Of a stretch of 41,919 bases of DNA, positions 15,200 through 23,357 are shown piece after piece. This DNA comes from a virus. The translations under genes and the position numbers were made by a program. Position 1 is the first letter of the stretch. Each line of letters begins with the position of its first letter. Location of the stretch: IMG/VR virus record IMGVR_UViG_3300017917_002418, positions 1-41,919 of that record. The stretch is one strand, 5' to 3'. The notes below the pieces were generated by a model. That model ran no database searches, was not told the DNA's origin, and saw nothing but the letters and a program-made list of their open reading frames with translations.

Positions 15200-15916
15200 T
15201 TAATCGGTAGAAGGCAACTTCTCCAAGCTTGTTGGTTTTACAACAAATAAAACAGAACCTACTCCATAGTTATCTAACGGCGTATTTGTATTGTCTATAC
15301 CTTGATAACCCAATCTATCCAGTAGTCTATTAGATAACATTACTCCGTTATTTTTTTCTCTAACATCTTTAATAAATTTTACTAAGATGCCTATAACGGT
15401 TCCTTCTTGTAAGGGTAGTCCCAGCTCTTTTGTTATTATGTCTGTAATTTCATGTAGGCCTTCTTGTATTGCAGGATCTTGTAGATCTTCTTCTGATACT
15501 TCAGGGGCTATTTCACCTAGTTGTTTAGTAATGTCCCTAATTGTTTCGTAGAAGTTTTCTGCGTTGTCTGGTCTATATAGTTTGTATTGCGATAGGTCTA
15601 TTTCTGTAATTTGAGGTTCTCGTGTTTTACTTAAGGTCATGAGATCCTCTTTAGCATTATTCAAATCTCCATAAAAGTAATAGCCGGTACCTAAATAACC
15701 TGTCATATTTCCAAAGTACCAGTTCCTACTTTCTAGAGTCTCTGTAGGGGTGTCAAAAGAACTAATACTGTAGCCCTTATGTTCTTTTGGTTTTAAATTT
15801 GTTTCTTCTTGTATCAGGGAAAATAGCAATGCTTTATCCTCAGGGTCATTTATATCTGGATAACCTTTTTTAAATTTATAGCTGTTTAATCTTATGAATT
15901 TCTCTAATGAATCCAT
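15200..15916 (-). CDS. Putative ADP-ribosyltransferase-fold protein
   Basis: This is a 238-residue protein with a pattern resembling ART-fold enzymes. HKGYSIS (about residues 46-52) could be the first NAD-contact strand. LGTGYYFYGDLNNAKEDL (about 75-92) matches the G-x-Y-f...A element. A later ITEIDLSQYKLYR and the C-terminal LGYQGIDNTN then YGVGSVLFVV resemble the closing strands found in many phage polyvalent-protein ART modules. The catalytic Glu cannot be fixed confidently. T4 packages ADP-ribosyltransferase Alt in its head, so a packaged effector is conceivable. Its stop overlaps nothing, but its ATG overlaps the upstream stop as TAATG. Confidence 0.72.
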   Translation of the reverse strand: MDSLEKFIRLNSYKFKKGYPDINDPEDKALLFSLIQEETNLKPKEHKGYSISSFDTPTETLESRNWYFGNMTGYLGTGYYFYGDLNNAKEDLMTLSKTREPQITEIDLSQYKLYRPDNAENFYETIRDITKQLGEIAPEVSEEDLQDPAIQEGLHEITDIITKELGLPLQEGTVIGILVKFIKDVREKNNGVMLSNRLLDRLGYQGIDNTNTPLDNYGVGSVLFVVKPTSLEKLPSTD

Positions 15917-16395
15917 TATGCTTCTAATTCAGGGGTTTCTTCTTCTGCCGGTAATGGTTCTTCAAGCGCAGCTTCCATACTTCCACCTCCGCCTAGAGTG
16001 CCTTCACCGCCGGTATCGGCTTCATTTTGAGGATTAACCGCTTTACCGTATTTAAGTAACCTAGCGATAGAATCTATTGCTTGATCTTCTTCCCCTAAAT
16101 TTAAAAGGTAGTATTTTTTACCTTCCACTTCTGCCACCCAAGACCTACCTAAGTCTGAAAGATAAAATGAAAAGTCGTTTTCTAGGATAACTCTGAAGGT
16201 TGGTGGTTTAGGTGCTACCCAGTGTATGTCTTTAACAAATAAATTAAACTGAGGAGACATTAGATCAGTCAAAATAGATATAAGGTCAGGTACTTGATTG
16301 AGTATTTTATACTCTTGGTACTTGTTAATACCTTCACTTTTCATCTTCTTGATGATAGTCTTTTTGATTATTGATCTCAGTTCTTGTTTGTTCAT
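15916..16395 (-). CDS. Conserved hypothetical protein with acidic tail, 159 aa
   Basis: The N-terminus is helical and basic (KQELRSIIKKTIIKKMK). A compact core follows, with PQFNLFVKDIHWVAPKPPTF and RVILENDFSFYLSDLGRSWV, a β-rich region. The last 40 residues are a Gly-rich linker and an acidic Glu/Pro tail. I do not know its function. No catalytic or metal motif is visible. It is translationally coupled to the ART-like gene (TAATG overlap), which hints at a shared role, for example an immunity, chaperone or packaging partner (speculative). Confidence 0.75.
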   Translation of the reverse strand: MNKQELRSIIKKTIIKKMKSEGINKYQEYKILNQVPDLISILTDLMSPQFNLFVKDIHWVAPKPPTFRVILENDFSFYLSDLGRSWVAEVEGKKYYLLNLGEEDQAIDSIARLLKYGKAVNPQNEADTGGEGTLGGGGSMEAALEEPLPAEEETPELEA

Positions 16396-16415
16396 TTTAT
16401 GTTAAAAATACGTTA

Positions 16416-17615
16416 TTATTTTACAAACCCGCCTTTTGTTTGAGTATGTGGCATTACTTTGTACATTTTTTTAGTGATTGACATTCCATCTTCGCTAATG
16501 TTGTCAAAGTAGTGTCTTTCTCTTAAGTTTGTAGGTTTTCTCTTTTTTAAATCAAAAGGAGTTAAGAAAGGCTTACCTTCGGAGTAAGAATGTACTGCTT
16601 GGTAGATTCCACCGTCAGCAGCTCTAACTACATCTCCAATATTTAAAGTAGTTCCTTCATCATCTCTTGCAGGTTCATTATTGACCATTAAGGGAGCAGT
16701 GTTTGAAATCGATTCTCCTTCAAGGTAGCTTCTAACAGCATTAAGGTAGTCTTCTGCCTTAGTTAGTTTAGATTGTACCCAAGATTGTAACTGTGTCTTA
16801 TCACTAATAGAATCAAATAGAGATTTGGCATTTTTTACAATTGAAATTAACTGTGTTCTAGCCATTTGACCTTCGTAGTCGTATTCTTTTGCTTCTAAGA
16901 TCGGATGCTTTGCTTCTGTAATAGGAGCACGGTGAGGAGTGGTTAGGTCTGGGTTCCATTCTTTAATCATGGTAATCCAGAAAGTCTTGATTGCTTTTAG
17001 GCCTGCTTGTCTAGATTCCTCTGGTATTTCTTTTAGACGTTCTTCAAACTCCATAAGAAGTTCTTCCATAGTCATTTCTACGGATGGACCAGAAACATCA
17101 ACATAAGCATCGTCATCCATATTATCTTCAAAGAAGTCGTAATTTTCTTCTATAGTCTCATCTCCTCTTTGTAGGTTCTGTATTCTATGCTGTGCTGCTT
17201 TAATCTTAGCCTGTTGGGCTTTAATTTCCAAATCAGTAGCTGCTTTATCTTCTGGGCTCATTGGGCCTGCTTCCTTTAATTTACCTAATACTTTGCCGAT
17301 GATTGCTTTTTGTAAATTATCTGGAAGTTTTTTCTGACCTCCTTTTAATTCTGGAGCATCATCATACTTGTCGGTCATTTCAGCTTCTTTAATAAAAGGT
17401 CTAGGACATGGAGTTCCTTTAACATGAACGTGTCCACATCTTCCGCAAAGTGTAGCTTTAGCTTCTTCCATTTTTTTCTTATCCATGGCTTGTAATTTTG
17501 CAGCTACAGCCATTTGAACTCTTTTCTCTTTAGATTTACCTTTAAATTGAGGAGCATCAGACTTTTCAAAGTCTTTAATATATTTCTCCATAGAAGCGTT
17601 TTTTCTGATGGGCAT
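16416..17615 (-). CDS. Unknown modular protein with a zinc-knuckle-like motif
   Basis: This protein of about 399 residues starts MPIRKNASMEKYIKDFEKSD and continues APQFKGKSKEKRVQMAVAAK, a Lys-rich helical motif recurrent in phage proteins. ATLCGRCGHVHVKGTPCPRP follows at about residues 56-75, a one-sided CxxC...C site. The middle is acidic and helical, and the C-terminal third has GDVVRAADGGIYQAVH, an SH3-like strand run. I chose the ATG at 17615, 4 nt after the previous stop. A start at 17678 overlaps that gene by 59 nt and adds no conserved residues. The function is unknown. Confidence 0.75.
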   Translation of the reverse strand: MPIRKNASMEKYIKDFEKSDAPQFKGKSKEKRVQMAVAAKLQAMDKKKMEEAKATLCGRCGHVHVKGTPCPRPFIKEAEMTDKYDDAPELKGGQKKLPDNLQKAIIGKVLGKLKEAGPMSPEDKAATDLEIKAQQAKIKAAQHRIQNLQRGDETIEENYDFFEDNMDDDAYVDVSGPSVEMTMEELLMEFEERLKEIPEESRQAGLKAIKTFWITMIKEWNPDLTTPHRAPITEAKHPILEAKEYDYEGQMARTQLISIVKNAKSLFDSISDKTQLQSWVQSKLTKAEDYLNAVRSYLEGESISNTAPLMVNNEPARDDEGTTLNIGDVVRAADGGIYQAVHSYSEGKPFLTPFDLKKRKPTNLRERHYFDNISEDGMSITKKMYKVMPHTQTKGGFVK

Positions 17616-17619
17616 TTTA

Positions 17620-18213
17620 TTAATAGTTTTTGTTAAAGTATCTTTGTAGTTCTTTATGGAAAGCGTAAGCAGTATCATCGTCCATTTCTCTGGAGTATTT
17701 TTTAACGACTTTTCTTATTAATTCCATAGCTTCAAGAATTTTGCTAGTATCAACCTCCCCTTCTTCAATAACCTCTTTCATGAGGTCTTCAGCAGTCTTA
17801 GTTGAAGTTTCGTCTAAGTCACTACCTACGTTAGGGTGATTTCTCAAAGATGCCATTATAGATTTTACTCCCTCTGGTGTAAAATACTTGCTATAAGTTT
17901 CGTCTAAGTATTTTTCAGCAGCAACTCTCCAATCACTTTCTTCTTCAAAAGGTAGCTCATCTTGTCTAGACCATCTTCTAAGATCTTTAAAAGATACATG
18001 AATTTCTTTAGCATTTGTTTTGTCTTTTTCAGTTCCTACAGTAATAATTACCTCTGTAGGTTCTTCTTCTGGTTCAAAATAGACATCTTCATAACTGGTA
18101 ATCATACCGTGTATCTTAGGATCATATTCTGAGATGCTTTCTGGGTTACTGTCATTTTCTGCCATTAAGACGTACTTGTGTCTCCAGTCAGACATATTAA
18201 AAGGGTTGCTCAT
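17620..18213 (-). CDS. Acidic hypothetical protein, 197 aa
   Basis: This is a soluble acidic protein of unknown function. Residues 1-20 carry MSNPFNMSDWRHKYV, then an acidic linker with EPEEEPTEVIITV. A region with KEIHVSFKDLRRWSRQDELP and two C-terminal helices (ILEAMELIRKVVKKYSREMD onward) follow. No signal peptide, membrane helix or enzyme motif is visible. A CTATTTATT motif precedes the ATG by 3 nt, so it may begin a transcription unit. Confidence 0.72.
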   Translation of the reverse strand: MSNPFNMSDWRHKYVLMAENDSNPESISEYDPKIHGMITSYEDVYFEPEEEPTEVIITVGTEKDKTNAKEIHVSFKDLRRWSRQDELPFEEESDWRVAAEKYLDETYSKYFTPEGVKSIMASLRNHPNVGSDLDETSTKTAEDLMKEVIEEGEVDTSKILEAMELIRKVVKKYSREMDDDTAYAFHKELQRYFNKNY

Positions 18214-18216
18214 ATT

Positions 18217-18225
18217 AATAAATAG
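18217..18225 (-). promoter_or_regulatory. CTATTTATT motif 3 nt before a start
   Basis: One-base variant of the recurring motif, 2 nt after the preceding stop and 3 nt before the ATG at 18213. Confidence 0.4.
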
Positions 18226-18227
18226 GT

Positions 18228-18797
18228 TTATTTCTTTAACTTTTCAAGATATTCTATTGCTTCTTGTTTTTGCTTTAATATTTGTTCTTTATTGATCTTA
18301 CTCCAATTTTCAACTTCTCCAGCTTCTGTCACAAAACCATTGTCGCTGTTGTTAATCAAATCATCAACCCAAACCTCGTAGTTGTTTATTATGCCATCAA
18401 TTTCTGAGTTGTGGATACTTTTTTGATATTCTTCCCATTTGCCGGTTGCTTTTAATTTTGTTTCGAACTTAATCTGACAATCAAAGCAGTGGTGATGTAT
18501 GTTGTAAAATTGAGCATCAAAGCGGTTTTTCATAAGGGTCTTACATTCCGGACAGAATAAAGGCATTTTACTTAAGTCCCTTGCTTTCTGAAGCTTAGGT
18601 ATTGTTTGTTTAACTCCGCTCTTGATAGTCCACTGTCTTCCATCTTCTTCCCAAATTTCACCTTCTTGCCTATCAATAATGTTTTTTGTATAACCAGAAG
18701 AAACACTGGTCTTTTCCCCAGTTTTACCCTGTACTAGATTTCTTAATCTCTGCAGGTCTGCTTCTTTAAATTCTTTTTTTAAAACTGATTCGGTCAT
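18228..18797 (-). CDS. Zinc-ribbon hypothetical protein, 189 aa
   Basis: The N-terminus has KEADLQRLRNLVQGKTGEK, followed by QEGEIWEEDGRQWTIKSG. A zinc-ribbon at about residues 80-105 has two CxxC knuckles: LFCPECKTLMKNRFDAQFY and HHHCFDCQIKFE. The C-terminal half is helical (WEEYQKSIHNSEIDGIIN). The metal site is convincing, but the biological role is not recognised. It lies 1 nt after the upstream gene stop, clearly within an operon. Confidence 0.8.
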   Translation of the reverse strand: MTESVLKKEFKEADLQRLRNLVQGKTGEKTSVSSGYTKNIIDRQEGEIWEEDGRQWTIKSGVKQTIPKLQKARDLSKMPLFCPECKTLMKNRFDAQFYNIHHHCFDCQIKFETKLKATGKWEEYQKSIHNSEIDGIINNYEVWVDDLINNSDNGFVTEAGEVENWSKINKEQILKQKQEAIEYLEKLKK

Positions 18798-18798
18798 T

Positions 18799-19311
18799 TT
18801 ACTTTTTTATATTTTTTCTGCTTAGTATTTCGGATACTATTTTTTTAAGTTTTTGCTTCTTACCTTCTGTACTGTGTCTTAGTTGGTATGGTATACCTGC
18901 TGTGGTCATTACTGTATCTATAACGTTTTTTAATTTTCCTCTCTGCAGGTTTCTTTCGACTGGAAATACTAGGCTGTCTCCTTCTACTTCGTAGTTAACG
19001 ATATCAGGTGTTTTTATTCCTGCTTTTACAAAATCGTCAATTGCTTGTTTAGTCTTAATTGGGAATGGTTTTCCTCTTTCTTTTTCTAAGGTTGCTTTAA
19101 CTCTCGGACTGCTTGGCCCAAAATAAGCTTCCATGTCTTTATCAGTTACTTTTCTACCTCTCATACTTGAAATGTAGATACCGTAGTTGTTTACATCCTC
19201 AAAGGCTTTAATTGCATCTTGAATTGTATAAGGTGCTTTTACGGTTAGTATTTGATCTCTGTCTAATAAAAGGCCAACCTGTTCTTCTTCGTTTTCAAAT
19301 ATATTTTTCAT
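18799..19311 (-). CDS. Hypothetical protein, 170 aa
   Basis: No family is recognised. The protein begins MKNIFENEEEQVGLLLDRDQ and has mixed α/β patterning, with YGIYISSMRGRKVTDKDM in the middle and a basic C-terminus (GKKQKLKKIVSEILSRKNIK). I prefer the ATG at 19311, 2 nt after the preceding stop. The alternative at 19356 lies inside that gene. It follows the double-zincin gene directly, so the two are probably co-expressed. Confidence 0.72.
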   Translation of the reverse strand: MKNIFENEEEQVGLLLDRDQILTVKAPYTIQDAIKAFEDVNNYGIYISSMRGRKVTDKDMEAYFGPSSPRVKATLEKERGKPFPIKTKQAIDDFVKAGIKTPDIVNYEVEGDSLVFPVERNLQRGKLKNVIDTVMTTAGIPYQLRHSTEGKKQKLKKIVSEILSRKNIKK

Positions 19312-19313
19312 GT

Positions 19314-21167
19314 TTAAAATTGGGGTAGTGATAATGCTTTTGCTCTTTTTCTCCAAAGGTCCAAAATAGTTTCTTTTTCTTCAGGTGTTATATCCTGCAT
19401 ATCTAAATAGTTATTCAATACGTCCTTAAAAGGAGTTTTTGTTTTTTTAGCTTTTAAGTACATACCCTGAAGCATTGGTTCTAATTCAGATTGCAATGTA
19501 AAATAGTCCGCTTTAGAAAGTAACTCCCAGTCAATCATCTGCCTGAGGATTTTATCGTCTGGGGTTTCTTTTGCGGATACTAGGTTGACTCCCATTTGTG
19601 TTAAGTGTTCAAGTTCATGACGTACTACATCAGTCAAATCTTCGTAGATTTTAGACCAAAACTGAGGTAGTGATCTAGGATCAACTTGAAATCTAATCTC
19701 AAGGTAGGCAAAGTCTGTATCGTCATCATCGTCTTTTTCCTGCGGTTCAGCATCTGCTCCTCCATCTACCTTGTAAGTACCTTCCTCAGTTTCTTTTACC
19801 AGTAGATCAGCACTTAGTATAAAATCCATTGGCCGTCCTTTTGCATCTTGAGTTTCATATTCTTCATCAAAGCTTAAAGTACCCTCTTCTCCGTTATATT
19901 CTTCTTTCCAAGAGGCTACTATATCTTTAACAACTCTCCTAGTTAATGAATCATAGGCTCCTTCAGCAATGATCGGTTCATCATTTTGATCTCCAGGTGC
20001 AAAGCCTTTAATATTCCTAATGCTGTTATTTCCTACCCTATCATTTTCCCAGGCCCTGAAAAGCATATTACCGTTATTGTAGGCTTCACTTTCGATGTCT
20101 GCTAGGTATTCATCCTCATTGACATTCGTGGTGTTGATTCCTGTCAGTCTTCCTTCAAGGTTTTGACAGTGGTGAATCATCTCATGAGCAAAGGATCTTA
20201 AAATATCTTTAGGGTGCCTGTCGGTAATATAAAGTACAATTACTTTATTATTAGGGTCGTAATACGCGGTTCTCCCTAAGGTATTTTTTGCATTGTCTTC
20301 ATCCTCTACGTATTGAACTTCAGGTGCAGGAAGAATGTTTAAACCTTGCTCAACCATGTAGTTAGTTAGTTCCTCAATAAGAGGTTCTAATTCTTTTTGA
20401 ACTGGCGGTTCAAAGGTATAGTCTGTGGTGTATAACCCTTCTTTAACCGGGGCGGTAGGTAGTATAGCGACTACCATATCCCCTCTTTGTTCAAATGTAA
20501 CTCCTGGGAATGCTTTGGTAATAAAAGCTTTGTATAGGTTATCTCTCTGAGTTCCAAAATTTTCACTCGATTTTTTGGAAGGTGAATAAATAATAGCTTG
20601 AGCTTTAAGTTTTTTAAGGTACTTTTTAATTATGTCTGTTATAGTAGCCATTACTTTATACATCTCACCTTTGTTAACTACTACTTTAGCAGATGAATAA
20701 TAACTACCGTCAGCATCTATTAAGCCTGCTGTAAATTCAATATTCAATGCTTTAACACCCGATGTTGAATCTTTAGGTGTATACGTTAGGGATTCTAAAT
20801 CTACATCGTATATTGTTCCAGAATCTGTTCTAAATCTAACATAGGTAAAGTACCCTTCTCTATCCATTTCATACCATACATACTTAGATGCTGTTGCTTC
20901 ACCTACTTCGTTTAATCCTTCATTCTTAGAATGAAAATTAATAAACCAATTCGCTTGTTTTTTATCTAAAGGTGTTGCATTTTCTCTCTCCTTAAACTTC
21001 TTAGCTTTTTCAATAGTTACATCACCACCGTATGCTTTTGTAATTTTAGCTTTAAAAGTGCCCGGTGCTCCATTATCTGTCTTTTTCCCTTTATAAGTCT
21101 CGTGTAGTATAGAGTCTTCCGGAAGTAGGTCTTTTATAAGCTCGTATGTCAGTTTATTGATATCCAT
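19314..21167 (-). CDS. Multidomain protein with two zincin (HExxH) protease motifs
   Basis: This is a roughly 617-residue protein. An N-terminal Lys-rich domain has FKAKITKAYGGDVTIEKAKK and ATPLDKKQANWFINFHS. A domain at about residues 95-240 has VNKGEMYKVMATITDIIKKY and SPSKKSSENFGTQRDNLY. The first zincin is FAHEMIHHCQNLEG (about 326-341) with downstream EYLADIESEA supplying a possible third ligand. The second is VVRHELEHLTQMG (about 514-526) with a later SELEPMLQGMY. Both retain the full HExxH. Targets may be host or prohead proteins, which is unknown. I chose the ATG at 21167. An in-frame ATG at 21179 overlaps the CTATTTATA motif. Confidence 0.85.
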   Translation of the reverse strand: MDINKLTYELIKDLLPEDSILHETYKGKKTDNGAPGTFKAKITKAYGGDVTIEKAKKFKERENATPLDKKQANWFINFHSKNEGLNEVGEATASKYVWYEMDREGYFTYVRFRTDSGTIYDVDLESLTYTPKDSTSGVKALNIEFTAGLIDADGSYYSSAKVVVNKGEMYKVMATITDIIKKYLKKLKAQAIIYSPSKKSSENFGTQRDNLYKAFITKAFPGVTFEQRGDMVVAILPTAPVKEGLYTTDYTFEPPVQKELEPLIEELTNYMVEQGLNILPAPEVQYVEDEDNAKNTLGRTAYYDPNNKVIVLYITDRHPKDILRSFAHEMIHHCQNLEGRLTGINTTNVNEDEYLADIESEAYNNGNMLFRAWENDRVGNNSIRNIKGFAPGDQNDEPIIAEGAYDSLTRRVVKDIVASWKEEYNGEEGTLSFDEEYETQDAKGRPMDFILSADLLVKETEEGTYKVDGGADAEPQEKDDDDDTDFAYLEIRFQVDPRSLPQFWSKIYEDLTDVVRHELEHLTQMGVNLVSAKETPDDKILRQMIDWELLSKADYFTLQSELEPMLQGMYLKAKKTKTPFKDVLNNYLDMQDITPEEKETILDLWRKRAKALSLPQF

Positions 21168-21178
21168 TTGGTATATCA

Positions 21179-21187
21179 TATAAATAG
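21179..21187 (-). promoter_or_regulatory. CTATTTATA motif before the double-zincin gene
   Basis: Exact motif directly abutting the upstream stop codon, 11 nt before the ATG at 21167. It overlaps the alternative ATG at 21179, which argues for the downstream start. Confidence 0.5.
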
Positions 21188-21982
21188 TTACGCCTCTAAC
21201 TTAACGGATGTAGGTAGCAATTCACTGTAAGGTTTAAGCTCTGGGTTTTTTGCTTTGAAGATTTCAAATAAGTGTTTGAAAAGGGTTATATTTTCTTCGT
21301 AGTTATCCCCGTTGGGTTTTAACTGCCAACCGTCTCCCTGTATCTTTTTTCCTGATTTATCTGGTCCTCTAGTAGCTGCTTTTAACCAAAGAATTCCTGT
21401 TTCTTCTATTTTAGTATCAAACAATTCATTCCACGCTTTTCTATAAACTGAAAGTTGAAGGTCGTAGCTCTCATGTAAGGAATTTGAAGTTTTAATATCT
21501 AATAGCCAAAGTTTACCGTTTAGTTTTACCACCAAGTCTCCGGTTCCCGCTACCTGTAGTTCATCTGAGAATAGATGTGTTTCTGATGCAACTAATTCTG
21601 GTTTGTGTGTTGTCCAGAAATCTACAAACTTTAGAATCATTTTCCAGACCTCTAAATTATACTTTACATTTCCATTATCATCAATCCAAGTTATTTCTTC
21701 TCCTGCTAGATATGCTTCAACTGCATTATGTACTTGTGTACCTTCTTCTCCAGCACGTCTCATAATAATATCTGCATTATGCCCTACATCTTTCATCCAG
21801 GATTCAAAAAATTTATCTTTAGGCAGGTGAGATAATACATAAGTTACAGAAGGGTAGAATACTCCTTCCTTTCTTTGGTAGTATCTAGAATCTAGAATTG
21901 TTATCTGTCTTGCTGTTGGATCTGCCTGTACTATTCTATTAATACGTTTGTCCTTAGTAATGTTGTTATTTTTTTCGATCAT
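21188..21982 (-). CDS. PD-(D/E)XK (RecB/Cas4-like) nuclease
   Basis: This 264-residue nuclease has the RecB-family motif order: His85 in GTQVHNAVEAY, Glu134 in ASETHLFS, Asp149 in GTGDLVV, the DIK catalytic triplet LLDIKTSN (Asp162, Lys164), and ESYDLQLSVYRKA (Tyr173, Gln176) as motif QxxxY. No Cys cluster of the Cas4 iron-sulfur type is seen. Its ATG overlaps the primase stop by 4 nt (ATGA), so the two are co-translated, suggesting a role in DNA replication, recombination or host DNA degradation. Confidence 0.9.
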   Translation of the reverse strand: MIEKNNNITKDKRINRIVQADPTARQITILDSRYYQRKEGVFYPSVTYVLSHLPKDKFFESWMKDVGHNADIIMRRAGEEGTQVHNAVEAYLAGEEITWIDDNGNVKYNLEVWKMILKFVDFWTTHKPELVASETHLFSDELQVAGTGDLVVKLNGKLWLLDIKTSNSLHESYDLQLSVYRKAWNELFDTKIEETGILWLKAATRGPDKSGKKIQGDGWQLKPNGDNYEENITLFKHLFEIFKAKNPELKPYSELLPTSVKLEA

Positions 21983-22905
21983 AATTGAAATTTTTTCTCC
22001 ATTAAAGTTTTAAAGGTCAATGGAGTACTTTTATGTAGTAGTTTAGTGAATTCTACAAAACCAAGCTCTGAAGGATCTTTCTGATCTAGATCGACTAAAA
22101 ATACTTCTTTTCCGTGGTTTAATAGGGTTTGGCAATACTCTAATGCTTGTTTTAATGCATCATTATCTAATGCAATAAAAACCTGTTTAACACTTGAAGA
22201 TACAATTTTCTTCATAAGTTTTTCTGATAGGGTTTTTCCTAGAAGTGGAATTGCATTACGCTTGATTGCCATTGCATCAAAAGTACCTTCACATAGTACT
22301 ATTGGACTATCCCAGTTTATAAGGAGGTCAAAAGCAATAATGTTCTTAGATGCCTGTGGATTTTTATATTTAATATCTGTAGGTCCGAAATTACGTCCAA
22401 CAAAGTAGTTTAATGCTCCGTGTTCGTCGTAACTAGGAATAATGATCATATCACTGTAGCGACCTGAATCACAGTATCCTAAATTATAACGTTTAATGTC
22501 TGTGGGTGTTATGTTACGCTCTCTCAAATACCTCAAAGCCTGTCTAACCTTTACGTCCTTAGTGTCAGCGTCGTATAGTGCTTTATATTCTTTAGGTAAT
22601 GCTAGAGCTTCAGTTTTAACTCCGTGCTCTTCTTGAAAAGAAATCTTAACATAATTCTTAAGTTCCTGGATTTTATGGTCAGGAGCAGAAACTGCTTTGA
22701 ATAAACTAACTAATTTTTTACCTTTTTTGTTGCAGACCCAACAATGCCAGTGGTTAATCCCTTCCTCATTTTCCTTGAAGTTAACTTCTAACTTTGGTTT
22801 GTAATGATTACAGAAAGGACATGGATAAGAATAATTATCCCCAGATGTAGCTTTTCCTGCTCCTAAAACACTATTTACCAGATTTACTAGTAGGTGATTG
22901 ACCAT
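21979..22905 (-). CDS. DNA primase (zinc finger plus TOPRIM)
   Basis: This 308-residue DnaG/gp61-type primase has an N-terminal zinc finger with Cys29-x2-Cys32 (PCPFCNH) and Cys55-x2-Cys58 (HCWVCNK). A linker region with RYLRERNITPTDIKRYNLGY resembles the DnaG RNA-polymerase core entry. The TOPRIM domain has Glu206 in VLCEGTFDAMAI, then ALDNDA (Asp247, Asp249) and LVDLDQKDPSE for metal binding. It would make RNA primers for lagging-strand synthesis. No helicase gene is in the window. It is followed by the RecB-like nuclease with an ATGA overlap. Confidence 0.92.
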   Translation of the reverse strand: MVNHLLVNLVNSVLGAGKATSGDNYSYPCPFCNHYKPKLEVNFKENEEGINHWHCWVCNKKGKKLVSLFKAVSAPDHKIQELKNYVKISFQEEHGVKTEALALPKEYKALYDADTKDVKVRQALRYLRERNITPTDIKRYNLGYCDSGRYSDMIIIPSYDEHGALNYFVGRNFGPTDIKYKNPQASKNIIAFDLLINWDSPIVLCEGTFDAMAIKRNAIPLLGKTLSEKLMKKIVSSSVKQVFIALDNDALKQALEYCQTLLNHGKEVFLVDLDQKDPSELGFVEFTKLLHKSTPLTFKTLMEKKFQL

Positions 22906-22922
22906 TAAGTAAATATATGAAA

Positions 22923-23357
22923 CTAACCGGGAAGGTGCAAGTCTTTTCTAAAGTATTTTCCTGTTATATTATCATTATAAGAATTAGAAGTAAGTACTTC
23001 ATGTTTACATTGATATTCTATCTCATAATATGTGAGTTCTTTCTTAGATTTGCAAAGTTTAAGAATTTTTCTTTCGAAGTTTTCTACTCCATGGACTTTG
23101 ATATCTGCTAGAAGTTCTTTATTAGAACCCCAGTACATCATCCAATTTGATTCTTTAGTAATTATTTTATGAGTAGGTTTTCTTCCAGGTCCGGTCTGTT
23201 CTGAGATTTCTTTTTTAGTTAATTTGGTTTTTGTATTATTCCAAAATACTTTTTTACCTATGTAAAATTTTCCTGTAAGTTTGTTTTTTATTATGTATAC
23301 AAACCCAAACCAATCCTCCGGAGAGAATGGGTCAATATAAATCCATTTCTGGGTCAT
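22923..23357 (-). CDS. GIY-YIG-like nuclease
   Basis: This 144-residue protein has the GIY-YIG pattern: GFVYIIKNKLTGKFYIGKK (about residues 18-36) with the Tyr and YIG signatures. A WMMYWGSNKELLADI segment (about 72-86) and NFERKILKLCKSKKELTYYE (about 93-112) with a candidate catalytic Glu follow. No DNA-binding domain is fused, so it is a minimal form. Its ATG overlaps the stop of the upstream tail gene as TAATG, so it is translated with the tail operon and lacks its own promoter-like motif. A homing endonuclease or a repair/recombination nuclease are both possible. Confidence 0.82.
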   Translation of the reverse strand: MTQKWIYIDPFSPEDWFGFVYIIKNKLTGKFYIGKKVFWNNTKTKLTKKEISEQTGPGRKPTHKIITKESNWMMYWGSNKELLADIKVHGVENFERKILKLCKSKKELTYYEIEYQCKHEVLTSNSYNDNITGKYFRKDLHLPG

